A stretch of 64,000 nucleotides of DNA from Ectothiorhodospiraceae bacterium (GCA_024234875.1 JACKNM010000018.1:1-64000), one strand, 5' to 3'. Counted from the stretch's first letter, positions 52,551 to 62,002 are shown. Numbers and translations: made by a program. Notes: generated from the sequence alone by a model not told the origin.

Positions 52551-54537
52551 CCGCGCGCCCCACCGCCCGGCGGTGCCAGACGAGGAAGATGCCGAGCACC
52601 GCCGCCCCGGGGAGGTCGGTGCGCCACCCGGGGAAGATGAGCAGCAGCGAGGTCGCGATCAGCAGACCTCGCGACACGACATCGAGCCGACCGAGCAGGA
52701 AGCCCATCGCGCCGGCCGCCAGTGCGGTGACACCGACACCCGCACTGAGCATGGCGAGCGCGATCCGCCACGGCTCACCATGGCCGATCAGCGCCGGGTT
52801 GTACACGAACATGAACGGCACGATGAAGGCCGCGAGCGCGAGCCGGAGGGCGACACCCGCGGTCCGTAGCCAGTCGGTCTGCGCCATCGCCGCGGCGATG
52901 AACACCGTCCCACAGATCGGCGGCGTGATGCCCGCCATGATCGCGAAGTAGAAGACGAACATGTGCGCCACCAGCGGCTCGACCCCGAGCCCGACCAGCG
53001 CCGGGGCGACGACCGCGGCGGCGAGGATGTAGGCGGCCGCGGTCGGCAGCCCCATCCCGAGCACCATCGCGATCACCATCGCCAGCACCAGGGACAGCAG
53101 CAAGTTGTCCTGCCCGATGCCGATGATGAGCGACGAGAACTTGACGCCGACACCGGTGGTTGCGATCACCGCGAGCACGATCTGGGCGCAGGCGATCATG
53201 ACCGCGATCACCACCATCGCCTGCCCCGCCAGACGCAACGCGTCCGCCAACGCACGCGACCGCGCGAGCAGGCCGGCACGACTGAGGTCGGTCGCGAGGA
53301 ACAGGCCTGCCGCTGCGACGATCGCCCAGAATGCGCAGGTCACCGGCGTGTATCCCTGCACCAGCAATGCCACCAGCACCCCGAGCGGCACGAACACCGG
53401 CGCGCCCTTGGCGATACTCAGAAAGGCAGAGCGCGGCGGAATCTGGTCCGGCGGCACCGGATGGTAGCCCACGCGATGGGACTCGAAATGGATCGCCGCG
53501 AAGGCGCCACCGTAATAGAGGAGTGCCGGCATCAGGCCGGCGGCGGCGACGCTGAGGTAGCTCACCCCGAGGAGCTCGGCCATGATGAATGCGCCGGCCC
53601 CCATGATGGGCGGCATGAGCTGCCCTCCGGTGGAGGCGACGCACTCGACGCCAGCGGCGAAGTCCGCGCGATAGCCGAGGCGCTTCATCAGCGGAATGGT
53701 GAAGGTCCCGGTGGTGGCGACATTGGCGGCGGCCGACCCCGAGACCGCGCCGAACAGGCTGCTCGCGATGGTCGCGACCTTCGCCGCCCCGCCCGTCTGT
53801 CGGCCGCTGAGCCAGATCGAGAGGTCGATGAAGGCCTGCCCGCCTCCGGTCTTGACCAACACCGCACCGAAGATCACGAACATGGCGATGACGGTGGCCG
53901 AGATACCGGTCACCAGGCCCCACAACCCGCGAGTGGTGGCGAACAGCACCTCGAGGAGCAGGTCGAGTGGGAGTCCGCGGTGCACCCAGACGCCAGGGAA
54001 CCATGGCCCGAGAAAGGCGTAAGCGAGCGCGAGCACGGCGAGTGCAGGAAAGAACCAGCCGATGACCCGGCGCCCGGCCTCGAGGGTCAGGACGACGAGC
54101 ACCGCGCCCGCGACCTGGTCGCCCACCGTGAGCTCGAAGTCGAGCGACATGATGCGGTCGTAGCTCAACACCGTGTACGCGGTGGCTGCGAGCGCAGCGG
54201 CGAGCAGAGCCAGATCGAACGCCGGAATCGTGCTCCGCCGACGCCCCCGCGGCGTGCCACCGTAAAGCGCAAAGGCGAGTGCGAGCGCGATGCCGACGTG
54301 CGGCGCCCGCTGCAGGATGTTGGGAAACGCACCGAAGTAGCCGGACCAGAGGTGGAACAGCGCGAGTCCCACCGCCAGAACGGCGACCAGTCCGGCCGAC
54401 CGGCCGTGCAGCCCGCGTGTCGGCAGCCCCTCGCCGGCCGGACCCGGCTCGGACTCGATCACCACGGGCTCGGCCCCCGCTGGACTGACCCCTGCCCCGC
54501 GCCCGGGCGGACGCCCGGGCGCCGACCGCTCGTCCAC
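52540..54537 (-). CDS. TRAP transporter fused permease (TAXI type, DctQM)
   Basis: Large inner-membrane permease of 665 residues with about 16-18 hydrophobic helices. An N-terminal four-helix DctQ-like part (about 45-190) is fused to the DctM-like channel (about 190-600). Typical segments are FGAVLVKTGGGQAFIDLS, AKVATIASSLFGAVSGSAAANVATTG, GQLMPPIMGAGAFIMAELLGV and VLGMGLPTAAAYILAA. This is the organisation of the TAXI/4TM-12TM TRAP family. The binding-protein gene at 54555 lies 17 bases upstream, so the two form one operon for uptake of an organic acid or amino-acid-like solute. A GTG start at 54537 is used. Confidence 0.93.
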   Translation of the reverse strand: MDERSAPGRPPGRGAGVSPAGAEPVVIESEPGPAGEGLPTRGLHGRSAGLVAVLAVGLALFHLWSGYFGAFPNILQRAPHVGIALALAFALYGGTPRGRRRSTIPAFDLALLAAALAATAYTVLSYDRIMSLDFELTVGDQVAGAVLVVLTLEAGRRVIGWFFPALAVLALAYAFLGPWFPGVWVHRGLPLDLLLEVLFATTRGLWGLVTGISATVIAMFVIFGAVLVKTGGGQAFIDLSIWLSGRQTGGAAKVATIASSLFGAVSGSAAANVATTGTFTIPLMKRLGYRADFAAGVECVASTGGQLMPPIMGAGAFIMAELLGVSYLSVAAAGLMPALLYYGGAFAAIHFESHRVGYHPVPPDQIPPRSAFLSIAKGAPVFVPLGVLVALLVQGYTPVTCAFWAIVAAAGLFLATDLSRAGLLARSRALADALRLAGQAMVVIAVMIACAQIVLAVIATTGVGVKFSSLIIGIGQDNLLLSLVLAMVIAMVLGMGLPTAAAYILAAAVVAPALVGLGVEPLVAHMFVFYFAIMAGITPPICGTVFIAAAMAQTDWLRTAGVALRLALAAFIVPFMFVYNPALIGHGEPWRIALAMLSAGVGVTALAAGAMGFLLGRLDVVSRGLLIATSLLLIFPGWRTDLPGAAVLGIFLVWHRRAVGRAVNA

Positions 54538-54554
54538 TGGACGACGGGCAGCCG

Positions 54555-55532
54555 CTACTTCGCCTCGGGCGGCAGCAGGCGATCGGGGACAGTGAGACCG
54601 AGCTCACGCAGATAGCGAATGGTGCCCATGTGCAACGGCGCCTGCGCCCGCGCCAGTGTCTCCCTCGCCACGTCGCGGCCCTTGATGGCCGGGTACGAAT
54701 CCCCCTGGAACGCCACGTTCTCGGCGATCGTCTTCACGATCTTGTACGCCTCCTCCTCGGGCATCTTGGAGGTCGTGCCCATGATGAAGAACACTGCGCG
54801 AACGTTGACCGGCCCGATTCCGTAGGGAGTGGTCTCCAGGGTCACGAAGTCGTACCAGGGGTACTTGGCCTTGATCTTGGCGACGTGCTCGTCGCTCCAG
54901 CTCAGGATGTCGATCGGCACCGCGGTGCCGACGTCCATGATCGACGCATCCGGAGCAGAGGTGGACCCGGCCTTCATGTAGCCGGCCACCCGCCGATCCT
55001 TGATCGCGGCGACCGCGTCGCTGTAGCCGGCGCGGAACCACTCGGGCTCGATGCCCAGCATCGTCAACAGGTCCTGGGTCATGCGCTCGGTGGCGCTGCC
55101 CCGACCACCGGGATTGAAGGCCTTGCCCTGCAGGTCCTCCATGCGCCGAATGCCCATGTCCTTGTTGACGACCGGGAAGTAGGCGATCGGATTGACCACC
55201 CAGAAGACGCGGAAATCGGGCTGCGGGTTGCCTTCCCACTTCCCGAGCCCCTTGTAGAACTCGAAGAAGTCCGGCTCCGCGAACTGCGCCCAATCGACCT
55301 GACCACGCTCGAGCAGCTTCTTGTTGTCGCTCGCGCCGCCGGTCTCCTGCACCGTCGCCTGATAGCCGAGCTTGTCCTTCAGGAGCTGGGCCACCCCGAC
55401 GTGGTAGGCATAGAACGACGATGCCTGCCCGGTCGCACCGATGGTGTACAGCGTCTGCTCGGCGACCACGCCGTTACTCGCCACCGTCCCCAGAGCGAGC
55501 AGACCAGCCGATAGCAACCATCCACGTTTCAT
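54555..55532 (-). CDS. TRAP transporter solute-binding protein, TAXI family
   Basis: Periplasmic binding protein of 325 residues. A signal peptide (about 1-24, LLSAGLLALGTVASNGVVA) is followed by TLYTIGATGQASSFYAYHVG, TVQETGGASDNKKLLERGQVD, GKAFNPGGRGSATERM and TMLGIEPEW, the usual TAXI layout. It delivers the solute to the fused permease encoded immediately downstream. The ligand cannot be predicted; characterised TAXI proteins bind glutamate or dicarboxylates. The ATG is at 55532. Confidence 0.93.
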   Translation of the reverse strand: MKRGWLLSAGLLALGTVASNGVVAEQTLYTIGATGQASSFYAYHVGVAQLLKDKLGYQATVQETGGASDNKKLLERGQVDWAQFAEPDFFEFYKGLGKWEGNPQPDFRVFWVVNPIAYFPVVNKDMGIRRMEDLQGKAFNPGGRGSATERMTQDLLTMLGIEPEWFRAGYSDAVAAIKDRRVAGYMKAGSTSAPDASIMDVGTAVPIDILSWSDEHVAKIKAKYPWYDFVTLETTPYGIGPVNVRAVFFIMGTTSKMPEEEAYKIVKTIAENVAFQGDSYPAIKGRDVARETLARAQAPLHMGTIRYLRELGLTVPDRLLPPEAK

Positions 55533-55629
55533 CCGCCTTCCCCCTTAGATGTCGTTGCCGCCGCCCATTGCAGGCTGCGTGCCGGCTCGTCGAGCCACCG
55601 GCGACCCTATTCCTCGCCCGAGCGCACGG

Positions 55630-56844
55630 TCAAGCGTCGCCACCGGGAACTCGGTCGGCCCGCCGGCTCAGCCCGATCGCCGTCACCGCGAACAACCCGC
55701 TCGCGAGCAGGAACGGACCCGGGCGCCAGAGCTGGTACAGGCCGGGTCCGATGAGGGGCGCGAGGACGAAGCCCGCCGCCATCACCGCGCCGAGGACGCC
55801 GGCCACCGCGCCCTGCTCGTGCGGCTCGACCGCCAGCGAGCCCGCGGTCGCGTTGGCCGGGCGCACCAGGCCCGTGCCCACGCCGGCGACGCACATCGCG
55901 GCGACGATGGCGATCGCGTCGCCGGCGAGCACCAGGGCAGCGGTCGCGGCCGCGATGATCACGCAGCCGAGCCGCAGCATCTGCGCCGCCGACAGCGCGA
56001 GGCGCGGGATGATTCCGACCTGCGTCACCAGCGAGGCGGCCGCGAACGCGACCAGCGCACTGCCGGCCTGACGTGTCCCGGCCAGGGCATCGAGCCGCAG
56101 CCGATCGATCACGTGGAAGCCGATGGTCTGCAGCAGGATCGCCTGCACCGTGCTGAGAGCCAGCCCGACCAGCACGAACGGGCGGATCCGGGGGTCGAGC
56201 CAGCGCAGCTTCGGTCGTGGGCGGCCACTGGCGGCGGCCGCCGACTCCGGCAGTGCGAGTGCGATCGCGAGTGCGCCGACGAGGGCGAGCCCGGCGACCA
56301 CGTAGAGCGGCGTCAGCAGCCCGAATCCGACCAGGGCCGCCCCGAGCCCGGGGCCCATGACCGTTCCGACCCCCATCGCGGCGCTGAGGCGCGCCAGATC
56401 GGTGAGCCGGCGAGCCGGTGGCGTGCGCTCGACCACGTAGGCCTGCGACGCCGGGAAGATGCCGGCCCCGATCAGACCGAACACGGACCGTGACGCCACC
56501 ATCGCCAGGTAGGCGAGCCCGAGCGGCAGCAGACCGTCGAGCGCCGCCTCGATGGACCGCGCGAAGGCGACCGTCGACGCCGCGTAGCCGAGGAGACCGA
56601 TCAACAGCACGGGGCGCCGACCGATGCGGTCGCTCGCCCGCCCCCAGGCGGGGCTCGCCCACACCCAGAGCGCAGCGGAGACGGTGAAGATGCCGCCGAC
56701 CTGGATCTCGGCCAGCCCCAGCTCGCGCGCGAGCGCCGGCAGAATCGAGTAGACGAGGGAGTGCCCGAGACCGACGCAGAGCAAGGACGCGAACAGGACC
56801 GCGAACGCGAGCCGCGAGCCGGGCGGCGGAACCTCGGTGCTCAA
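55630..56844 (-). CDS. Major facilitator superfamily transporter (multidrug/exporter type)
   Basis: Inner-membrane transporter of about 404 residues with 12 predicted helices. The MFS loop 2-3 motif is visible as ASPAWGRASDRIGRRPVLLIG, and the second half opens with PKLRWLDPRIRPFVLVGLAL. A VGTVMGPGLGAALVG motif in helix 5 matches motif C of antiporters of the 12-TMS drug-efflux group. The TTG at 56844 with GAGG upstream gives a normal N-terminus; further in-frame starts up to 56943 would overlap the divergent amidohydrolase leader. Substrate unknown. Confidence 0.88.
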   Translation of the reverse strand: MSTEVPPPGSRLAFAVLFASLLCVGLGHSLVYSILPALARELGLAEIQVGGIFTVSAALWVWASPAWGRASDRIGRRPVLLIGLLGYAASTVAFARSIEAALDGLLPLGLAYLAMVASRSVFGLIGAGIFPASQAYVVERTPPARRLTDLARLSAAMGVGTVMGPGLGAALVGFGLLTPLYVVAGLALVGALAIALALPESAAAASGRPRPKLRWLDPRIRPFVLVGLALSTVQAILLQTIGFHVIDRLRLDALAGTRQAGSALVAFAAASLVTQVGIIPRLALSAAQMLRLGCVIIAAATAALVLAGDAIAIVAAMCVAGVGTGLVRPANATAGSLAVEPHEQGAVAGVLGAVMAAGFVLAPLIGPGLYQLWRPGPFLLASGLFAVTAIGLSRRADRVPGGDA

Positions 56845-56957
56845 TGGACTGCCTCGCCGAGCGCCGGTGCCGAATCGCCTGCCGGCGGTCCATAATCCGC
56901 CCCGAGTCGGGCGCGCTGGCGAGGCCCGGCGCCCCGCCCCCAATTGGAGGACCGAAG

Positions 56958-58409
56958 ATGAGCGAGACGACGGTGATCCGCAACGCCGACTGGACCGTGG
57001 CCTGGGACCGCCAGGGCGAACGACACGTCTACGCGCGCGGCGCCGACGTCGCCTTCCGGGGCAACGAGATCGTCCATGTCGGCGCGCGCTACGAGGGTCC
57101 GGTCGACCACGAGATCGACGGTCGCGAGCGCATGGTCATGCCCGGCCTCGTCAACGTCCACTCCCACCCCTCCAGCGAGCCGCTGCGCAAGGGCATCACC
57201 GACGAGACCCACAGCCCCGGCTTCCATCACAGCTCGCTCTACGAGTTCCTGACCGTCTTCGACAACGACCCCGAGGGCCGCGTCGCCTGCCTCCAGGTCG
57301 CACTGGCCGAGCTGCTGCTGAGCGGCTGCACCACCATCACCGACCTCTCCGCGCCCTATGAGGAATGGCTCGACACGCTTGCCGCGAGCGGCATCCGCGC
57401 CGTCGTCGCCCCCGGGTTCCGCGACGCGCGCTGGTTCACGCGCAACGGTCACGCGCTCGACTACGAGTGGAAGCCGGGCTCCGGCAAGAAGGGGTTCGAG
57501 GAAGCCATCCGGGTCATCGACCGCGCCAACCAGCACCCGAGCGGGCGCCTGTCCGGCATGGTCTACCCGGCGCAGATCGACACCTGCGAGCCGGCGACGA
57601 TGCGCGACTCCTTCGACTTCGCGCGTGGCCGCGACCTGCCGTGGCAGATCCACGCCGCGCAGAGCGTGGCCGAGTTCCACGAGATCCAGCGCCGCCACGG
57701 CATGACCCCCATCCAGTACCTCGACTCGCTCGGCGTGCTCGACGACAACAGCATCATCGGCCACGGCATCTTCCTCGATCACCACCCCTGGCTGCACTGG
57801 ACCACGCGCAAGGACCTCGCGCTGCTCGCCGACCGCGGTGCCACCGTCGCCCACTGCCCCACGGTATTCGCGCGGCGCGGCATCACGCTGCGCACCTTCG
57901 GCGGTTACCGCCGCGCCGGCATCAATCTCGGCATCGGCACCGATACCTACCCGCACCACTTCCTCGAGGAGATGCGCTCGGCGATGTACTACGCCCGGGT
58001 GATCGGCGAGAGCGTCGCCGACCTCGACGCGCGCGACATCTTCGACGCTGCCACCATCGGCGGGGCGCGGGCGCTGCGCCGCGACGACATCGGCCGCCTC
58101 GCGGTCGGCGCCAAGGCGGACATCGTGCTCGTCGACACCCGCCACCCGTCGATGATGCCGCTGCGCGAGCCGGTGCGCAGCCTGCTCTTCGTCGCCGCCG
58201 AGCGCCCGATTCGGTCGGTGTACGTCGACGGCGTCCGGGTGGTCGAGGACGGTCGAGTCCTCAACATCGACCTCGCCGCCGCGAGCGCCGCGTTGCAGGA
58301 GGCGCAGGCGCGCTCGCTGGCGCGCACCCCGGGCCTCGACTGGGCCGGGCGCAGCGCCGACGAGATGGCCCCGATGGCCTACGGGACGGTCGACGCGACG
58401 ACGCTGTGA
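56958..58409 (+). CDS. Amidohydrolase family deaminase (paralogue of 40615-42072)
   Basis: Metal-dependent amidohydrolase of 483 residues. Metal motif NVHSHPSSE, the metal-site HAAQSVAEFHEI, IIGHGIFLDHHPWLH and the terminal aspartate in LGIGTDTYPHHFLEEM are present. The ATG at 56958 follows TTGGAGG by eight bases. The N-terminal region is very close to the protein encoded at 40615, although the first metal histidines sit in different surroundings (HAHTGDE versus HSHPSSE). It diverges from the MFS gene and is followed 34 bases on by a GST gene. Substrate unknown; s-triazine or guanine-deaminase-like chemistry is the family theme. Confidence 0.88.
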   Translation: MSETTVIRNADWTVAWDRQGERHVYARGADVAFRGNEIVHVGARYEGPVDHEIDGRERMVMPGLVNVHSHPSSEPLRKGITDETHSPGFHHSSLYEFLTVFDNDPEGRVACLQVALAELLLSGCTTITDLSAPYEEWLDTLAASGIRAVVAPGFRDARWFTRNGHALDYEWKPGSGKKGFEEAIRVIDRANQHPSGRLSGMVYPAQIDTCEPATMRDSFDFARGRDLPWQIHAAQSVAEFHEIQRRHGMTPIQYLDSLGVLDDNSIIGHGIFLDHHPWLHWTTRKDLALLADRGATVAHCPTVFARRGITLRTFGGYRRAGINLGIGTDTYPHHFLEEMRSAMYYARVIGESVADLDARDIFDAATIGGARALRRDDIGRLAVGAKADIVLVDTRHPSMMPLREPVRSLLFVAAERPIRSVYVDGVRVVEDGRVLNIDLAAASAALQEAQARSLARTPGLDWAGRSADEMAPMAYGTVDATTL

Positions 58410-58443
58410 CCGTGGCGGAGCCCGTTGCGCGCGCGGACCGACG

Positions 58444-59118
58444 ATGCTGACGCTCTACGGCAACCTCGAGTCGGGCAACGACTACAAGGTCCGTCTGCTG
58501 CTCGCGATGCGCGGGATCGCGCATCGCCGAGTCGACGTCTGGCAGACGCGAGGAACGCCGACCAGCCCGGCGTTCCTGCGCATCAACCCGATGGGCAAGA
58601 TCCCGGTGCTGGTGCTCGACGACGGCCGCGTGCTCTCGGAGTCGGGCGCCATCTTGCACTGGCTGGCCCGGGGCTCGACCTGGTGGCCGGACCATCCGTG
58701 GTCGCAGGCCGAGGTGCTGCGCTGGATGTTCTTCGAGCAGTACAGCCACGAGCCGGCGATCGCGGTCAACCGTTACTGGTTGCGCTTCGCCCCGCCGGAT
58801 CCCGCACGCGCACCGCGGATCCGGGAGAACCACGAGCGCGGCCTGCGCGCGCTGGACGCGATGGAGCGCTGGCTCGCAGGCTCGGCCTGGTTCGGATCGT
58901 CGTCGCCGAGCATCGCCGACATCGCCCTCTTCGCCTACACCCACGTCGCGGACGAGGGAGGCTTCGACCTCGGCCCGTACCGCGCGATTGGTGACTGGCT
59001 GCACCGCTTCTCGAGCCTCCCCGGTCACGTCGGGCTCCGCCACGAGACCAGCGCCGTGGCGGTGGTCGACTTCGAGGCGATGCCCACCGAGCACCGAGCA
59101 CCACCACCGCACGGATGA
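58444..59118 (+). CDS. Glutathione S-transferase family protein
   Basis: A 224-residue two-domain protein. The N-terminal thioredoxin fold (about 1-80) reads MLTLYGNLESGNDYKVRLLL, then FLRINPMGKIPVLVLDDGRVLSESGAILHWLA, which includes the cis-Pro and ESGAI glutathione-binding site. The C-terminal helical domain (about 90-210) contains WFGSSSPSIADIALFAYTHVA, the N-capping box of the fold. Members conjugate or reduce small electrophiles or have peroxidase activity. It is 34 bases after the amidohydrolase and likely belongs to that transcript. Confidence 0.9.
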   Translation: MLTLYGNLESGNDYKVRLLLAMRGIAHRRVDVWQTRGTPTSPAFLRINPMGKIPVLVLDDGRVLSESGAILHWLARGSTWWPDHPWSQAEVLRWMFFEQYSHEPAIAVNRYWLRFAPPDPARAPRIRENHERGLRALDAMERWLAGSAWFGSSSPSIADIALFAYTHVADEGGFDLGPYRAIGDWLHRFSSLPGHVGLRHETSAVAVVDFEAMPTEHRAPPPHG

Positions 59119-59403
59119 TCGACGCCGCCGTCGTGGCCCTTCGACCGTCGGCGGCGACCGCGGCGTCACACGAGGCCGTCCGCGCCTGACCGCGATCAAC
59201 CATCGTGCTCGACCCTGCCCCGCCGTATTGACTGCACGCCCGACCAGACCTGACATGGCGAGCAAGAGCCGCAGGAACGCGCATCCTCCGCGAGCGTGAC
59301 TCGCGATGACCGCGGTGACCGCGGCTCGTACTCGCGACGCCTCACGCAGGCATGCGCGATCGCGTCCGAACCACGCGCTTCTCGCGATCCGGAGGGAACG
59401 ACG
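59119..59403 (+). other. Intergenic region before the tandem paralogue pair
   Basis: No gene is seen. A candidate promoter has TTGACT (59228-59233) and, after a 17-base spacer, TGACAT (59251-59256), which is a weak -10 box. ACCGCGGT-type short palindromes occur around 59310-59330. GGAGGGAACG provides the ribosome-binding site just before the ATG at 59404. Confidence 0.45.
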
Positions 59404-60207
59404 ATGGCCGACACCAAGCTGATGCTCGCCGCCGACGCATGGCTCGCAGCACACGACCCACGACTCCCCCTGCCGCCGAGGCCGGTCATGTTCGCCGCCA
59501 TGATGGACACCCTGCCCGGCGGGCAGACGGTCGCCGCGGTGCCGTCGGCTGCCGTCGTCGGTGGCGACGCGGTGCGCTACGCCGAGGCCGACAAGGCGGT
59601 CCTCGAGGCGAGCGGCGACGTCGGCAAGCTCACGAAGATCCTGCGCGCCCATCCCATCCTCGGCTGCACCACGGTGATGGACATCGCGCTCAAGCGCTCG
59701 GGCTTCAAGCCGCTCGACCCGCCGGCGAACGGGAACTTCACGGCCTACACGAAGTACGTCGACTCCCTGGTGTCGGCACCGTTCTTCCACCTCGAGTACG
59801 CCGACACCAAGGAGCTGCACGAGCGCGAGTCGAACTGGGACAACCTGATCAACTCGATCGCCGGTCTGTTCGACGCGGTGACCAGCGAGGACAAGTCGCG
59901 CATCGTCGACGGGCTGAAGCAACTCGCCCATTCCGCCACCAGCACCAGCGACAAGGAGGAGCGCCTCAACGTCTTCTCCCAGGCCGCGATCGCGCAGAAC
60001 ACCACCGGGATCCGGGTCTCGATCTATCACTCGAGCGTGGTGATGATCGAGCACGACGGCAAGCACACCACCAAGCAGGCCGACTACGTGGTGAACCGGG
60101 CGTGTCTGAACTTCCGCCTCGAGGAGTGGCCGCTGTTCGCGAGCAAGGTCGCGGCGATCCAGGTCACCCGCGTCGACGACTGGCTGAACGCGAACAACTC
60201 CGCGTGA
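59404..60207 (+). CDS. Unrecognised protein, tandem paralogue A
   Basis: A soluble-looking 267-residue protein with no signal peptide or membrane helix. I do not recognise the family. Conserved with its downstream neighbour are the segments GCTTVMDIALKRSGF, a helix containing VDSLVSAPFF, IVDGLKQLAHSA, a strand pair VSIYHSSVVMIEHDGKH and a terminal AAIQVTRVDDWLN. The second and third suggest an alpha/beta fold with a conserved cysteine in GCT. The Erwinia Evf-type virulence factor has similar length and an acyl-cysteine, but I cannot confirm relatedness. The last four bases overlap the next gene. Confidence 0.75.
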   Translation: MADTKLMLAADAWLAAHDPRLPLPPRPVMFAAMMDTLPGGQTVAAVPSAAVVGGDAVRYAEADKAVLEASGDVGKLTKILRAHPILGCTTVMDIALKRSGFKPLDPPANGNFTAYTKYVDSLVSAPFFHLEYADTKELHERESNWDNLINSIAGLFDAVTSEDKSRIVDGLKQLAHSATSTSDKEERLNVFSQAAIAQNTTGIRVSIYHSSVVMIEHDGKHTTKQADYVVNRACLNFRLEEWPLFASKVAAIQVTRVDDWLNANNSA

Positions 60208-61055
60208 GCGCCCCGACCGACCCGCGTCTGGTGTGGCTCGCGGATCACGACCCGCGGGCGATCGCGCGGCGACGGCGCGAGTACCTGCGGGCCGAGCTCG
60301 GCGCGGGTGACGCGGAGGTGGTCAGCGCACGGGCGATCGTCGGCGGCGCGGACGCCGACGCCGCTCGCGCGCTCGACGCGCGCGTCGCGCAATCCATCGC
60401 CGAGGCGGGCCACGATCCGGGCGATCCGGCCCCGGAGCTGATCGCGCTGCTCGCGCGCAGCCCGCTCACCGGGTGCACCTCGGTCATGGACCTCGCGCTG
60501 GAGGCCTCCGGGTGGAATCCGCTCGCGCCGGATCAGGCGGGTGGGCATGGGGCGTTCCGCCGCTATGTCGACGAGCTCACCCGCACCCCCTTCTTCACCG
60601 CGCCGCCGAGCATCGGCCACACCCGGCTCGCTCCCGGCATCGGGCCATCGGGCGACTGGGGCGCATTCGTCGCCTCGGTCACCGCGTCCATGCCCGGCAC
60701 CACCGAGCTCGACCGCAAGCGCATCGTCGACTCGGTCATCCACATGGCCCACGCGGTATTCCGCCCCGGCGGCGGCACGGTGCACCGCGAGGCCAGGGCG
60801 ACGCTGTTCGTGCAGCAGGCGCTGGCGGTGAACGGGCCGCGGATCGACGTGAACCTCTACTACTGCCAGGTGCTGATGGCCTACCACCACACCGAGAGCA
60901 AGCACGCGTCGTCGACGGCGGCGCAGAGCTGGTTCGACATCGAGCGCGTGGAGGCGGCGTTCGACACCGCCACCTGGTCGCGCTACGCGGCCGAGGTGGC
61001 ACGGCGGAGGATCACCGCGGTCGACGCCTGGCTGTCGAAGACCTCGGCCGGCTGA
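60204..61055 (+). CDS. Unrecognised protein, tandem paralogue B
   Basis: A 283-residue soluble-looking protein, homologous to paralogue A. Matching segments are GCTSVMDLALEASGW, YVDELTRTPFF, IVDSVIHMAHAV, VNLYYCQVLMAYHHTESKHASS and RRITAVDAWLSKTS. It has an extra N-terminal part of about 20 residues with more arginines. The GTG at 60204 overlaps the paralogue A stop (GTGA), so the two are translationally coupled. The coupling and moderate divergence suggest a hetero-oligomer. The product is convergent with a polysaccharide deacetylase gene. Function unknown. Confidence 0.75.
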   Translation: MSAPTDPRLVWLADHDPRAIARRRREYLRAELGAGDAEVVSARAIVGGADADAARALDARVAQSIAEAGHDPGDPAPELIALLARSPLTGCTSVMDLALEASGWNPLAPDQAGGHGAFRRYVDELTRTPFFTAPPSIGHTRLAPGIGPSGDWGAFVASVTASMPGTTELDRKRIVDSVIHMAHAVFRPGGGTVHREARATLFVQQALAVNGPRIDVNLYYCQVLMAYHHTESKHASSTAAQSWFDIERVEAAFDTATWSRYAAEVARRRITAVDAWLSKTSAG

Positions 61056-61067
61056 GGAATCGCAAGC

Positions 61068-61964
61068 TCAGCCGGCGCTCGGGAGCGCCGCGAAGTGCTC
61101 GGCAACGGCGCCGCTGGTGGTGAGCCAGACGTCGTCGCGATGGGCCGCGATGTGAGCCAGCGCGCGCTTGAGGTGACGCAGCCGGAACGGCTGTCCGACC
61201 AGATAGGCGTGCAGCGCGATGCCCATCACCAGGGTGCGCCCGCCGCTCGCGCTCGCGGTCTGCTCGAGCATCTCGTCGAAGTTGTCGACGATCATGGTCG
61301 CGAACTCCTCGGCCGAGGCGCGACGCACCATGATCGCCGGGATGTCGTTGACCTCTTGTGGATAGGGCACCGCGAGGATCCGCCCGCCGTCGCGCGTCGA
61401 CATCCACGTCGGCTGGTCGTCGTGGCACCAGTCGAGAAGGTAGGTGTAGCCCTGCTCGCGCAGCAGGTCCGGCGTGACCCGGCTCTGCGAGATCCAGGGC
61501 CCGAGCCAGCCGCGCGGAGCCCGACCCTCGTGAGCGCGGATGGCGGCGGTGGTCTCCGCGATGAGACGCGACTCGCCCGCCTCGTCGAGCTCGCCCTGGC
61601 GCTCGGCGTTGGTGCGGCCGTGGGCGACCACCTCGTCGCCGCGCGCGCGGAAGGCCTCGACCACGCCGGGGCAGTGGTCGTAGATGGTGGAGTTCACCAG
61701 CAGCGACACCGGCATCGACAGGGCGTCGAAGGCGTCGAGCATGCGCCACACGCCGACCCGGTTGCCGTACTCGCGCCACGCGTAGTTCAGCACGTCCGGC
61801 TGCGGGCCGCCGGGGGCGAGCTGACCACCGAGCCCCTCGCCGAACGCGAAGTGCTCGAGGTTCAGACCGAGGTAGACCGCGAGCCGGCGCCCACCGGGCC
61901 AGGTGAAGTCCGGGCGATCACCGACGCCCGAGTACGGGAATCTGCCGTGGTCCGCGAGGGTCAT
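61068..61964 (-). CDS. Polysaccharide deacetylase family protein (PuuE/allantoinase-like)
   Basis: A CE4/NodB-fold hydrolase of 298 residues. It has FTWPGGRRLAVYLGLNLEHF at the N-terminus, AFDALSMPVSLLVNSTIYDH, EVVAHGRTNAERQGELDEAGE, APRGWLGPWISQSRVTPDLL and TLVMGIALHAYLVGQPFR. The pattern HGRTN and LHAYLVGQP is that of the PuuE-type allantoinase or N-carbamoylation-related branch rather than of chitin deacetylases. It fits a nitrogen catabolic setting, next to the PuuB-like oxidase gene (gap 38 bases). The ATG at 61964 starts just before a TLADHGRFPYSG segment. Confidence 0.85.
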   Translation of the reverse strand: MTLADHGRFPYSGVGDRPDFTWPGGRRLAVYLGLNLEHFAFGEGLGGQLAPGGPQPDVLNYAWREYGNRVGVWRMLDAFDALSMPVSLLVNSTIYDHCPGVVEAFRARGDEVVAHGRTNAERQGELDEAGESRLIAETTAAIRAHEGRAPRGWLGPWISQSRVTPDLLREQGYTYLLDWCHDDQPTWMSTRDGGRILAVPYPQEVNDIPAIMVRRASAEEFATMIVDNFDEMLEQTASASGGRTLVMGIALHAYLVGQPFRLRHLKRALAHIAAHRDDVWLTTSGAVAEHFAALPSAG

Positions 61965-62002
61965 CGTTGCTGTCTCCAGAATGGGTCGCCGTGCCGGCCG
62001 GC

